64,000 nt of DNA. It comes from Rhodomicrobium sp. GTDB lineage: Bacteria; Pseudomonadota; Alphaproteobacteria; Rhizobiales; HXMU1428-3. The stretch's first letter is position 1, and each line of letters opens with the position of its first letter. The stretch is from assembly GCA_021604665.1 (NCBI GenBank), contig BQJK01000002.1, forward strand, positions 186,001 to 250,000, read 5' to 3'. Below the pieces are notes generated by a model. That model worked only from the letters and a program-made list of their open reading frames with translations. It was not told the DNA's origin and searched no databases. Below are positions 54,501-63,672 of this stretch, one piece after another. The translations under genes were made by a program, and so were the position numbers.

Positions 54501-55694
54501 TCATAGGTTTATGAATGGCTTTTCGAGCGCTTCCAAATAATTCGCCCATTTCTGCATCATCTCGCGGCGCTGTTCTAAATGTTTGGTACGATTATAGGCG
54601 CGGCCATGCATATCCTTCACCGCATGAGCTAGTTGTTGCTCGATAATATGAATGGGAAATTCCAGAACTTCATCAAGAATTGTCCGAGCCATCGCGCGGA
54701 AACCGTGCCCAGACATTTTCTCTTTGGGTATTTCCATTCGGCGGAATGCGGCAAGTATGGCATTTTCGCTCATTGGCCGTCTTGGCGATCGAGCGCTTGG
54801 AAATACGTACTCACTATGCTGAGTTAAAGGACGTATACCTTCGAGAATTGCAACAGCTTGATTGGCTAGCGGCACGATGTGTTTAGAGTCTGTTTTGGAA
54901 GCTTGAAAACGCCATTCTGCATTTTCAAAATCAATGTCTACCCACTTTGCGTTTCTTAACTCACCAGGGCGGACGAATACGAGAGGTGCAAGTTTCAAAG
55001 CTGCGCAAACAATTGGGGTTCCGTCGTATCCATCGATCACTCTGAGCAGAATGGCAACTTCATCCGGCTCGGTAACTGCTGCGAAGTGATTGCCTTTTGT
55101 AGGAGCCAACGCGCCTCGTAGATCATTAGTTGGATCACGCCCAGCGCGACCAGTTGCAACTGCATAGCGAAAGACCTGCCCGCAATTTTGCATGGCGCGA
55201 TGAGCGGTTTCTATTGCACCGCGTTTTTCAATTTTTTGGATAACTCTTAGCAGTTCGGGAGGCTCGATGTCTTTGACTGGGCGATTACCCAGGTAAGGAA
55301 AAATATCGCGCTCAAATCTTCGTATAATCTTGCTTGAGTGAGAAGGCTTCCAGTTTAGCTCATTCTTTGCGAACCACTCACGCGTAATCGCCTCAAAGGT
55401 ATTTTGATCTCGCTCAATCTTCGAAGCTTTTAAAGTTTTTCGTTGAATAGCTGGATCAATACCGTTTGCAACTTGCTGACGCATATCGTCCCGGCGACTA
55501 CGAGCTTCTTTCAGGCTAACTTCAGGGTATGTGCCAAGAGAGAGCCGTTTCTCTTTTCCCTCAAATCTGTATTTGAAACGGAACCACTTTCCCCCTTTGG
55601 GTGATATCTCCAGATATAACCCTTTCTCATCGTATAACCGACGAACTTTATCCGATGGCTTAGCTTGTTTTATTGCTGTGTCTGTTAATCCCAT
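54501..55694 (-). CDS. P4-type tyrosine integrase
   Basis: 397 residues. N-terminal arm-binding domain of the P4/DUF4102 type (LTDTAIKQAKPSDKVRRLYD, GLYLEISPKGGKWFRFKYR), core-binding domain (about 100-190) and catalytic domain with Arg in VFVRPGELRNAKW, HGFRAMART, LAHAVKDMHGRAYNR (nucleophile Tyr). Full-length and apparently intact. Its start faces the tRNA-Ala 3' end, the usual position for integrases that use a tRNA as attachment site. Confidence 0.94.
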   Translation of the reverse strand: MGLTDTAIKQAKPSDKVRRLYDEKGLYLEISPKGGKWFRFKYRFEGKEKRLSLGTYPEVSLKEARSRRDDMRQQVANGIDPAIQRKTLKASKIERDQNTFEAITREWFAKNELNWKPSHSSKIIRRFERDIFPYLGNRPVKDIEPPELLRVIQKIEKRGAIETAHRAMQNCGQVFRYAVATGRAGRDPTNDLRGALAPTKGNHFAAVTEPDEVAILLRVIDGYDGTPIVCAALKLAPLVFVRPGELRNAKWVDIDFENAEWRFQASKTDSKHIVPLANQAVAILEGIRPLTQHSEYVFPSARSPRRPMSENAILAAFRRMEIPKEKMSGHGFRAMARTILDEVLEFPIHIIEQQLAHAVKDMHGRAYNRTKHLEQRREMMQKWANYLEALEKPFINL

Positions 55695-55696
55695 TT

Positions 55697-55754
55697 GGGG
55701 GCAACAATCTTTTAAAAATTGCAGTTGCCCTCAATATTGCCCCCTGTTGCCCCT
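55697..55754. promoter_or_regulatory. Repeated GTTGCCC motifs between integrase and tRNA (arm-type sites)
   Basis: GGGGGCAAC (55697-55705), GTTGCCC (55724-55730), TTGCCCCC (55737-55744) and GTTGCCCC (55746-55753). The last two mirror a similar pair at 42465-42483 inside the left end. Position and repetition fit integrase arm-binding sites; binding is inferred. Confidence 0.5.
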
Positions 55755-55857
55755 GGCTGTCAACGCACAAATACAGACGCAAATGTACATACTTCTAGCG
55801 TTTATCTATTATTATCAGCTGTTTATGGATGATATTGGATTGTGTTGGATGGGGATT

Positions 55858-55933
<76 letters not shown>

Positions 55934-55969
55934 ATTCTTAACGGCCCTTTAGGTTGCCCACATTTCTGT

Positions 55970-56167
55970 GCTTCAGATGCCCACAAAGCATCCGCATGGC
56001 AACCGGGCCTGGTACGACGGCTGTCATTTTGCCTAAGCAACTGGGATGACATCCGCTCTTTATTCTTGCTTCAGATGCTAACTTAGCATCTGCTTTATCT
56101 TTGCGCTTCAGATGCCCACTTTGCATCCGCTTTATATTCGCGCTTCAGATGCCCACTTTGCATCCGC
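55970..56167. repeat. Cluster of hairpin repeats (GCTTCAGATGCCCAC...GCATCCGC)
   Basis: Units at 55970-55995, 56068-56093, 56105-56130 and 56142-56167; the last three are spaced 37 bp. A decayed copy precedes 56068. Each can fold through GATGC/GCATC. The same family recurs at 58338-58758. The surrounding 55934-56293 holds no gene. Confidence 0.8.
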
Positions 56168-56293
56168 GCTGCATCGACATATTACTCGTTGTTTTACTTC
56201 GGGTACCCCGTGCAAAACAACGCCGTAATCATGTCATTCGAATTAGCGCTTTTAGGGGCATCAGCGAAAAAATGCAAGCCCCTATTTTAAAGC

Positions 56294-56656
56294 CTAGCTT
56301 TCATCGTCCTTTGAGACGCCTGCAGTTGGGATGATGCTGCTAACCGCGTTTTCAGACTCGTCATCAACTTCAAGGAAGGTGTCATCATCTTCTGTGGTTT
56401 GGATATCTTCATCTTCATCATCGATGTCGATCAGATCATCTTCACCCTCGAGGACCGTCTCTTCCTCTTCAGCTTCGGCCTCAGGTTTAGGCTTCGCCTC
56501 TTTCACAGGTTCTTTTTTCGGTTTTGGTTCAGGTTTTTTAATCTCGAACACTGTGTCACATAGTGGGCATATGGCGGGGTCGCGATTCAAATCATAGAAT
56601 TTAGCGCCGCATCCGCCACAGACGCGTTTAGTGCCACGTTTTGCCTTATCAGCCAT
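56294..56656 (-). CDS. FYDLN-acid family protein (TIGR02300)
   Basis: An alphaproteobacterial family of unknown function. A short zinc-ribbon-like N-terminus (KRVCGGCGAKFYDLNRDP then CPLCDTVFEI, four Cys) carries the diagnostic FYDLN. A Lys/Pro/Glu stretch and a very acidic tail (DLIDIDDEDEDIQTTEDDDT) follow. ATG at 56656 (MADKAKRGTK) has GAGGG upstream and is preferred to the longer frame. About 120 residues. Confidence 0.9.
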   Translation of the reverse strand: MADKAKRGTKRVCGGCGAKFYDLNRDPAICPLCDTVFEIKKPEPKPKKEPVKEAKPKPEAEAEEEETVLEGEDDLIDIDDEDEDIQTTEDDDTFLEVDDESENAVSSIIPTAGVSKDDES

Positions 56657-56972
56657 TACATCGCCCTCAAAATCAATATCAATTTCATGGAAGCCACTCC
56701 TTTGCATGAAAAAAAAGCTGCTGTCAAAGCTGTTTTACTCTCAATGCGAAATTAATTTTGAATGTGCCTATTAAAATACCGAATGTCTAGCACCCCTATG
56801 GCGGATGATTTGTTGCCTCGGGTGATAAGGCTGGACGCCGTGATTACTCCCTATTATACCCTTGCCTTACTAGTCGGTGCCACTAGATTCAGATGATGGT
56901 TTGGTATCGGTGTTACCTTAAAAATGTTTTATTGAACTCTCTCCACTTAACCCCTTGGGCATTGCATATCTT
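56657..56972. other. Divergent region FYDLN protein / aroA (316 bp)
   Basis: Promoters for both genes expected; no motif is certain. No clear ribosome site precedes the aroA ATG. Confidence 0.35.
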
Positions 56973-58286
56973 ATGGCAAAATCATTTTCCGGTCTTCACT
57001 CCAGTGATCTTTCAGGTGTCGTTAAAGTGCCTGGGGATAAATCCATTTCGCACCGTGCCATTATTTTTGGCGCGCTCGCAACCGGGGAAACCGAGATAAC
57101 CGGCCTGCTTGAAGCTGAGGATGTTATTTCAACCACCAAAGCCGTGTCGGCCCTTGGCGCGAATGTGAAACATCTCGGGCCAGGTCACTGGCTTGTCTCT
57201 GGCCTTGGCATTGGCGGCATGACCGCACCGACAGCGCCGCTAGATTTCGGCAATTCTGGTACAGCAGCTCGATTGATGATGGGGGTGATCGCCGGCCATA
57301 ATTTTGAGGCTAAATTTATTGGTGATGAAAGCCTTTCGCGCCGGCCCATGGCGCGGGTGTTAGAGCCCTTGAACCTGATGGGCCTTAACTGGCATGAAGA
57401 ATTTGACCACTTGCCCCTTACCCTTATCGGCGCTGAGCGGTTAATGCCAATCTCGTATAATTTGCCTGTTCCGTCTGCTCAGGTGAAATCTGCCATTCTC
57501 ATTGCTGGCTTGTTTGCGCCCGGCATCACCGAGGTGATTGAAGAAGAAGCAACCCGCGACCATACAGAGCGCATGCTCAGCTATTTTGGAGCCAAGCTGA
57601 CAATTACGCCCAATGAAAGTGGCCGCACCATTGCTATTGAAGGTGACGCTGAATTAAAAGGTGCGCCGGTTGCAGTGCCTGGTGATCCAAGTTCTGCTGC
57701 GTTCCTAACGGCGGCGGCTCTCCTTTGCCCCGGTTCTGATATCACCATCCAATCTATCCTTATCAACCCAACGCGAACCGGCTTTTACACCACCCTGCAG
57801 GAAATGGGCGCTGATATCACCTTTGAGAATGAGCGCATGGAAAGCGGTGAGCCGATTGCGGATATCCGCGTAAAAGCCAGCAAGCTCACTGGCGTTGATG
57901 TACCTGCCGAGCGCGCCCCCTCAATGATTGATGAATACCCAATGCTGTCTTGCCTCGCAGCTTTTGCTACAGGCGAAACGCGGATGCGCGGCCTGAATGA
58001 ACTGCGCGTGAAAGAAAGCGACCGGCTAAAAGCCACTGCCGATGGTCTTAAAGCTGTTTCAGTTCCCGCCCGCATTGAAGGTGATGACCTTATTGTAACC
58101 GGCTCAGATACTGTGGCTGGCGGTGGTTACGTCAAAACCCATCTCGACCACCGGATTGCCATGAGCTTTCTTATTCTCAGCCTCGCCTCTAAAGAGCCGG
58201 TGGTGGTTGATGACATCTCAATGATCAAAACAAGTTTTACGGGGTTTGTGGAGTTGATGGAGAGTCTTGGGGCGCGGTTTAAGTAG
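56973..58286 (+). CDS. aroA: 3-phosphoshikimate 1-carboxyvinyltransferase (class II EPSP synthase)
   Basis: Shikimate pathway step joining shikimate 3-phosphate and PEP. VPGDKSISHRAIIFGALATG, GETEITGLLEAEDVI and SRRPMARVLEPLNLMG resemble class II enzymes such as the Agrobacterium one. The PEP-site stretch is GNSGTAARL, i.e. Gly where the CP4 enzyme has Ala, so the CP4-type insensitivity residue is absent. 437 residues from the ATG at 56973. Its last 36 coding bases are repeated downstream. It begins the aroA-cmk-rpsA cluster. Confidence 0.94.
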   Translation: MAKSFSGLHSSDLSGVVKVPGDKSISHRAIIFGALATGETEITGLLEAEDVISTTKAVSALGANVKHLGPGHWLVSGLGIGGMTAPTAPLDFGNSGTAARLMMGVIAGHNFEAKFIGDESLSRRPMARVLEPLNLMGLNWHEEFDHLPLTLIGAERLMPISYNLPVPSAQVKSAILIAGLFAPGITEVIEEEATRDHTERMLSYFGAKLTITPNESGRTIAIEGDAELKGAPVAVPGDPSSAAFLTAAALLCPGSDITIQSILINPTRTGFYTTLQEMGADITFENERMESGEPIADIRVKASKLTGVDVPAERAPSMIDEYPMLSCLAAFATGETRMRGLNELRVKESDRLKATADGLKAVSVPARIEGDDLIVTGSDTVAGGGYVKTHLDHRIAMSFLILSLASKEPVVVDDISMIKTSFTGFVELMESLGARFK

Positions 58287-58627
58287 GGGGAATGATGGAG
58301 ATTTCCAGCTGCCCGTAAAACTTGATTCTTTGACGGGGCTTCAGATGCCCACAAGGCATCCGCCCCTGGTACGACGGCAACATTGTCGTTGTGCCTAATG
58401 GAGTTGATGGAGAGTCTTGGGGCGCGGTTTAAGTAGGGGGAATGATGGAGAATTCCAGTTGCCCGTAAAACTTGTTTCTTTGACGGGGCTTCAGATGCCC
58501 ACAAGGCATCCGCCCCTGGTACGACGGCAGCATTGGTCGTTGTGGCTAATGGAGTTGATGGAGAGTCTTGGGGCGCAGTTTAAGTAGGGGTATTTATTGG
58601 CGGTTTTGAGTTGCCCGTAAAACTTGA
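58251..58627. repeat. 150-bp tandem repeat containing the aroA 3' end
   Basis: Copy 1 58251-58400, copy 2 58401-58551, partial copy 3 from 58552 to about 58627. Each begins GAGTTGATGGAGAGTCTTGG, the last aroA codons, and includes the stop TAG. Copies 1 and 2 also include a hairpin repeat (58338-58363, 58488-58513). Confidence 0.92.
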
Positions 58628-58758
58628 TGGTTATTTCTCTCACGAGCTATTCCGCCGACAAGCGGCGGGCTCTCCGAGGGGGCGGCGCATATCTGTGCTT
58701 TAGATTGCCCACTAGCAACCGCATTTTTGTATGCTTTGGATTGCCCACTGGCAACCGC
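58338..58758. repeat. Further copies of the hairpin repeat family
   Basis: GCTTCAGATGCCCACAAGGC-type units at 58338-58363 and 58488-58513, framed by GGGG/CCCC to make a longer stem, and a variant (GCTTTAGATTGCCCACTAGC and a second) at 58697-58722 and 58733-58758. They share CCTGGTACGACGGC downstream with the copy at 55970. No gene lies in 58287-59053. Confidence 0.8.
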
Positions 58759-59053
58759 ATTAGCGCCGGGCTGCGCCATGTCACCAGACCAAGAAGGTCT
58801 GGCTCCTTCTTCAAATGGTCAGACCGTTGATGGAGGCGTTTGATTGATGGAGAGCTTTAGGGTGCGGTTTATGTCGGTACTGGTTGTAGAATATAAGTGT
58901 ATAAGGCTGTTTATAGCTAGCCGATGAAGGAAGCCGTGTCGCAGTTAATATGGCTTCTGATGAAAGCGGCGCCCGCGGCTTTGCTGCGCCGCTCGGAGGC
59001 TTTGGCGCGTTTCGCGCCTTTAAATAGCTATTAGAGAATTAAAGGAGCTCACC

Positions 59054-59701
59054 TTGAGCGATAATTGTTTAACAATAGCGGTGGATGGGCCGGCGGCGTC
59101 TGGTAAGGGGACCTTGTCGCGGCGGTTGGCGCGGCATTTTGGGCTGGCTTACCTTGATACGGGCTCGCTTTACCGGGCGGCGGCTTTGAAGGCTCTCGAT
59201 AATAATGTGGCGCTGGATGATGAAGCGGCTGTGGCGGCTTTAGCTGAGACGTTTGAAGCTGAACTGCTGGATGACCCGCGCTTACGTGAGCGCGGCGTTG
59301 GGGAGGCGGCGTCTCGCATTGCTGGCTTGACAGAGGTACGGAACGCTCTGCTGACCTTTCAGCGCAAAGTTGCTTACTCGGCACCCGGCGCTGTGCTTGA
59401 TGGGCGGGATATTGGCACTGTAGTTTGCCCGGATGCGCAGGTGAAATTATTCGTCACAGCCAGCGTTGACGAGCGGGCGCGGCGGCGGCACAAGGAAATG
59501 GCTGAAAAGGACCCCATGGTCACATTAACCGATATTAAGGCGGATATACTGCGCCGGGATGCTCGTGATAGCTCTCGAGATGCTGCGCCGTTACTTCAGG
59601 CTACCGATGCGCACTTGCTAGATACGACAAATTTAGATATAGAAACAGCGATGAACGCTGCTGTTTCATTGATAAATTCGGTACTTGCAGAGAAACGCTG
59701 A
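59054..59701 (+). CDS. cmk: Cytidylate kinase
   Basis: Phosphorylates CMP and dCMP. P-loop VDGPAASGKGT with Lys18, LDTGSLYRAAA, and DGRDIGTVV are diagnostic. At 215 residues it is normal. It starts with TTG, supported by AGGAG seven bases upstream. Same order (aroA, cmk, rpsA) as in many proteobacteria. Confidence 0.94.
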   Translation: MSDNCLTIAVDGPAASGKGTLSRRLARHFGLAYLDTGSLYRAAALKALDNNVALDDEAAVAALAETFEAELLDDPRLRERGVGEAASRIAGLTEVRNALLTFQRKVAYSAPGAVLDGRDIGTVVCPDAQVKLFVTASVDERARRRHKEMAEKDPMVTLTDIKADILRRDARDSSRDAAPLLQATDAHLLDTTNLDIETAMNAAVSLINSVLAEKR

Positions 59702-60009
59702 GCTTTCCTCTGATTTTCACTGTAAGTCTGGCACAGTCTCAAACTCTGAGAAAAATTGCTTTAACCGATTGTTTTGGAACGATATTCCAAGGCACGTCAA
59801 CTGCAACGGCAGATTAATTTTAACTTTAACCCGGTGGAAGTCGCTGGCTGGTTCACGGCCCAGATTTTGCCCCTTTTATTTAAGAGTTCCCGCCCTTTTG
59901 CCGGCTTCTGGCCCGCCTGGCGGCAGTTTTTATCTCAACAGGCGCTAATTTATCTGATGAACGGACTTTTCTCCGTCATTCACCATTGTACTTAAGAGAA
60001 ACCAAATTA
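59702..60009. other. rpsA upstream region (308 bp)
   Basis: No gene is convincing. It should carry the rpsA promoter and its 5' leader, which in other bacteria is used for S1 autoregulation; I see no specific structure. Confidence 0.35.
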
Positions 60010-61743
60010 ATGAGCACAACTCACGTAGTTGAAGAAACACAAAACCCTTCTACTGAAGATTTCGCACAGCTTCTCGAAGAATCCTTTGTTAATTCCTCCA
60101 TGGAAGAAGGAAGCGTTATCAAAGGTAAAGTTGTCGGCTTTGAAAAAGATCTAGCTGTCATCGATGTCGGCCTCAAAACTGAAGGTCGCATTCCCCTTAA
60201 AGAATTCGGTATGGCCGGACAACCCGCCAATCTTGAGATTGGTGATGATGTTGAAGTTTACCTTGAGCGTGTTGAAAATGCGCTTGGTGACGCCATCCTC
60301 TCTCGTGAAAAAGCGCGCCGCGAAGAAAGCTGGATGCGTCTTGAAGAGAAATTTGAAGCACAAGAAAAAGTTGAAGGCGTGATCTTCAACAAAGTTAAGG
60401 GCGGCTTTACTGTTGACCTTGATGGCGCCATTGCATTCCTACCTGGTAGCCAGGTTGACATTCGCCCCGTGCGCGACATTGGCCCGCTGATGAATGTGAA
60501 GCAGCCGTTCCAAATCCTTAAGATGGATAAACGCCGGGGTAACATTGTTGTTTCCCGCCGCTCTGTGCTTGAAGAATCCCGCGCTGAGCAGCGCTCTGAG
60601 ATTGTTGCACAGCTTGAAGAAGGCCAAACAACTGAAGGTATCGTTAAAAACATCACTGATTATGGTGCATTTATCGATCTTGGCGGCATTGATGGTCTCC
60701 TTCACGTGACTGACATGGCATGGCGCCGTGTTAATCACCCAAGCGAGATTGTGAATGTTGGCGACAGCATTAAAGTGCAGATTGTTCGCATCAACCCAGA
60801 GACACAGCGCATCAGCCTTGGCATGAAGCAGCTTGAAAGTGATCCTTGGGAAGAAGTGACCAACAAATACCCAGTTGAAGCTGTTGTAAAAGGCACTGTT
60901 ACCAACATTGCTGATTACGGTGCATTCGTTGAGCTGGAGCCTGGTGTTGAAGGTCTTATCCACGTTTCTGAAATGAGCTGGACTAAGAAGAACATCCACC
61001 CGGGTAAGATTGTTGCTTCCAGCCAGGAAGTTGAAGTCAAAGTGCTTGAGGTTGATCCTCAGAAGCGCCGTATCTCACTTGGCCTGAAACAAATTCAGGA
61101 CAACCCATGGGATAGCTTTGCTGACAAATATCCGAATGGCACTGAAGTTGAAGGCGCTGTGCGCAACATCACTGAATTTGGCCTGTTCATTGGCCTTGAT
61201 GGTGAAGTTGATGGCATGGTTCACCTTTCTGATCTTGACTGGAACCGCTCTGGCGATGAAGCCGTTCAAGATTACAAAAAAGGTGATGTTGTTAAAGCTG
61301 TTGTTCTTGAAGTCGATCCTGACAAAGAGCGCATTAGCCTTGGCATCAAGCAGCTTTCTGATGATCCATTTGATAGCGTTTCAGACTTTAAACGTGGCCA
61401 ACGCGTGACTTGTGAAGTTGTTGAAGTGAATGATGGCGGCATTGAAGTGAAGGTTGCTGAAAGCGACGTTACTGCCTTTATCAAACGCTCTGACCTTTCT
61501 CGTGACCGCTCTGAACAACGCCCTGAGCGTTTCCAGGTTGGTGACACGATTGACGCCGCTATCATGCAAAATGACCGCTCTGGTCGCCGCATGAACCTTT
61601 CTATTAAAGCGCTTGAAATTGCTGAAGAGAAAGAAGCTGTGAAACAGTATGGCTCAACAGATTCAGGTGCCTCCCTTGGTGATATCCTAGGTGCTGCACT
61701 TGGTAAATCTGATGATGAAGAAGGCGGCGAAGAAAACAGCTAA
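60010..61743 (+). CDS. rpsA: 30S ribosomal protein S1
   Basis: Binds mRNA and helps initiation on the 30S subunit. Six S1 (OB-fold) repeats; the third to fifth show NITDYGAFIDLGGIDGLLHVTDMAW-type patterns (seen as ITDYGAFIDLGGIDGLLHV, IADYGAFVELEPGVEGLIHV, ITEFGLFIGLDGEVDGMVHL). About 577 residues from the ATG at 60010, which I prefer to a TTG eight codons up. An acidic C-terminus ends the protein. A strong terminator follows. Confidence 0.96.
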   Translation: MSTTHVVEETQNPSTEDFAQLLEESFVNSSMEEGSVIKGKVVGFEKDLAVIDVGLKTEGRIPLKEFGMAGQPANLEIGDDVEVYLERVENALGDAILSREKARREESWMRLEEKFEAQEKVEGVIFNKVKGGFTVDLDGAIAFLPGSQVDIRPVRDIGPLMNVKQPFQILKMDKRRGNIVVSRRSVLEESRAEQRSEIVAQLEEGQTTEGIVKNITDYGAFIDLGGIDGLLHVTDMAWRRVNHPSEIVNVGDSIKVQIVRINPETQRISLGMKQLESDPWEEVTNKYPVEAVVKGTVTNIADYGAFVELEPGVEGLIHVSEMSWTKKNIHPGKIVASSQEVEVKVLEVDPQKRRISLGLKQIQDNPWDSFADKYPNGTEVEGAVRNITEFGLFIGLDGEVDGMVHLSDLDWNRSGDEAVQDYKKGDVVKAVVLEVDPDKERISLGIKQLSDDPFDSVSDFKRGQRVTCEVVEVNDGGIEVKVAESDVTAFIKRSDLSRDRSEQRPERFQVGDTIDAAIMQNDRSGRRMNLSIKALEIAEEKEAVKQYGSTDSGASLGDILGAALGKSDDEEGGEENS

Positions 61744-61810
61744 ACCCTGTTTTTCTAAACTGCTTCTCGCGATGCTGGTTCAGCTTTAATCAGCCGCTTT
61801 TAAAAATCTC

Positions 61811-61848
61811 AAACGGACCGGTCTTTTGACTGGTCCGTTTTTTTTGGC
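61811..61848 (+). terminator. Terminator of rpsA
   Basis: AAACGGACCGGTC pairs with GACTGGTCCGTTT (one G-T pair) around TTTT, then a T run of eight. Confidence 0.92.
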
Positions 61849-62055
61849 TCAATTTTTGGCGGGAGGGGGGTAAGTTGCACCTTATTTAGCTAATTTTTAT
61901 AATGAGAGACAAATTACTCATATGTGCCAATTTTAGAGGAATATTGATCATTTCTTCGCCATTAATCAGCAAGTTGTTGCATCATCCCACTGTTTCAAGA
62001 TATTATAGATTATTGAAATATTTCATTGTTTTCCGTTTCCGAAAGAATTGAGCTG
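61849..62055. other. Intergenic region rpsA / sppA
   Basis: After the terminator, an AT-rich spacer with probable sppA promoter. Nothing else seen. Confidence 0.35.
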
Positions 62056-63018
62056 ATGTCCGCAGAGCCCGAATATATAATTGACAGGCGCAAATTAAAG
62101 CATCGGTTGAACAAGTGGCGTTTTATCGCCATTGCTGTGGCTGTTTTGGCCATTCTCTCATATCTCATGGTTGACCATAAACTGGCGGCCAAATTTGGGG
62201 TTGCTGACCAGATCGCACGGATAGATGTGAACGGCATTATCACCGATGATAAAGACCGGGCAGATATGTTGAAGCGCCTTGCTGCGACCCCGTCTGTGAA
62301 GGCTGTACTCGTGCGCTTTAATAGCCCTGGCGGCACGACCACCGGCGGTGAAGCGCTGTTTACTGATCTCCGTAAAATAGCCTCTACCCGCCCGGTTGTG
62401 GCGGTGTTTGGCACCATGGCCACTTCTGCGGCTTATATGTCCGGTGTGGCGGCTGAGCATATTGTTGCGCGGGGGAATAGCATCACCGGCTCTGTTGGTG
62501 TGATTATGCAATGGGCTGAGGTTTCTGACATGCTCTCCAAGCTTGGGGTTGATATGAAAGAAATTAAGAGCGGAAATTTAAAAGCTGTGCCATCGCCCTT
62601 TCAACCGCTTGATGAGCCAGCCCGCGCGCTGACGCAGGAAATGATTGATGAGAGCCATAAATGGTTTGTTGATCTTGTTGTTAGCCGCCGCAAAATTGAG
62701 CCGGACCGTATCCCCGGCTTTATGGAGGGGCGGATTTATTCTGGCCGTCAGGCGCTTGAATACGGACTAATTGATGCGATTGGTGATGAAGAACAGGCGC
62801 TGAAATGGTTATATGACGTTAAAAAAATCTCAGCTGATCTGCCGGTTATCCCCTGGCAAAATAGCTCTGAGGCATCTGGCGGGCTTTTGGGCCGGGCCAG
62901 CGCTTATTTAGCGTCGTTATTTGGGGTTGATATTGCTGCTATTTATGAGAGATATGGGCACTCTGGGCTGGTTAGCGCCACAGAAACAGGCGGCCTTATT
63001 TCAAAATGGCGTAATTGA
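62056..63018 (+). CDS. sppA: Signal peptide peptidase SppA (S49 family)
   Basis: Membrane-bound Ser/Lys protease that degrades remnant signal peptides. One N-terminal transmembrane helix (about 20-42, WRFIAIAVAVLAILSYLMV) is followed by VLVRFNSPGGTTTGGEALF, catalytic Ser124 in GTMATSAAYMSG, and Lys176 in SGNLKAVPSPF. At about 320 residues it is the short, single-domain form. I use the ATG at 62056 rather than the TTG ten codons up. Confidence 0.93.
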   Translation: MSAEPEYIIDRRKLKHRLNKWRFIAIAVAVLAILSYLMVDHKLAAKFGVADQIARIDVNGIITDDKDRADMLKRLAATPSVKAVLVRFNSPGGTTTGGEALFTDLRKIASTRPVVAVFGTMATSAAYMSGVAAEHIVARGNSITGSVGVIMQWAEVSDMLSKLGVDMKEIKSGNLKAVPSPFQPLDEPARALTQEMIDESHKWFVDLVVSRRKIEPDRIPGFMEGRIYSGRQALEYGLIDAIGDEEQALKWLYDVKKISADLPVIPWQNSSEASGGLLGRASAYLASLFGVDIAAIYERYGHSGLVSATETGGLISKWRN

Positions 63019-63061
63019 CAAAAACTTGCTATTCTACGATCCTTAAAGGAAGAAGCTGCGC

Positions 63062-63367
63062 ATGGGGCAATTGATGATAAAATCTGAGCTAATTCAAAAA
63101 ATTGCGGCTGCAAATCCTCATCTTTATCACCGGGATGTTGATAAGATCGTCAATGTAATTTTTGATGAGATTATTCAAGCTCTCGAAGAGGGTGGCCGTG
63201 TTGAACTGCGTGGCTTTGGCGCATTTACTGTTAAGCACCGCCCAGCGCGCAAGGGACGCAACCCGCGCACCGGCAAGCCAGTGAATGTTGAAGAGAAGTT
63301 TGTGCCATTTTTCAAAACCGGCAAAGAGCTTCGTGAACGTTTGAATGACGGCTATGATGGTGAGTAA
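63062..63367 (+). CDS. ihfB: Integration host factor subunit beta
   Basis: Sequence-specific DNA-bending protein. The HU/IHF fold is complete: [56 protein letters not shown]. About 101 residues. AAGGAAG lies upstream of the ATG. P4-type integrases generally need IHF, so it could also act in island excision. Downstream of sppA by 43 bp. Confidence 0.95.
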   Translation: MGQLMIKSELIQKIAAANPHLYHRDVDKIVNVIFDEIIQALEEGGRVELRGFGAFTVKHRPARKGRNPRTGKPVNVEEKFVPFFKTGKELRERLNDGYDGE

Positions 63368-63672
63368 GAGATTGTGAGCTTAAGGCTCTTTTATGCTCTG
63401 AAGATTATGACCCCTCTGATAAATTAGCAGTTGGCCGTGATAAACTTTCTCTTTTTTGCCGTGGAATTTGATGTGAGAAGCCCGTTTAAATGCCTGGGCC
63501 AGCTAATAAATTCCTGGTTAAGCAATATCGTCGTAACTTTCTTCATAACCGCCTTATATAAGAAACAGTAATTGCCGGGGCAACTATGCTCTGCTAGCTT
63601 CGGGTTATCCGCTCTAATCGTTGAAGGGTGGTTCAGTTGTTTTGTGTTATTAATCCTTGAAGGGTTAGAGCC
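63368..63672. other. Intergenic region ihfB / lapA-like gene (305 bp)
   Basis: A weak hairpin TGAGCTTAAGGCTCTTTT shortly after ihfB may be its terminator. Otherwise AT-rich spacer; no gene. Confidence 0.4.

Noticed and set aside
58127-58504. 125-codon minus-strand ORF with an internal duplication
   Set aside because: It is the antisense of aroA and its 150-bp tandem repeat; the duplication is that of the DNA repeat.
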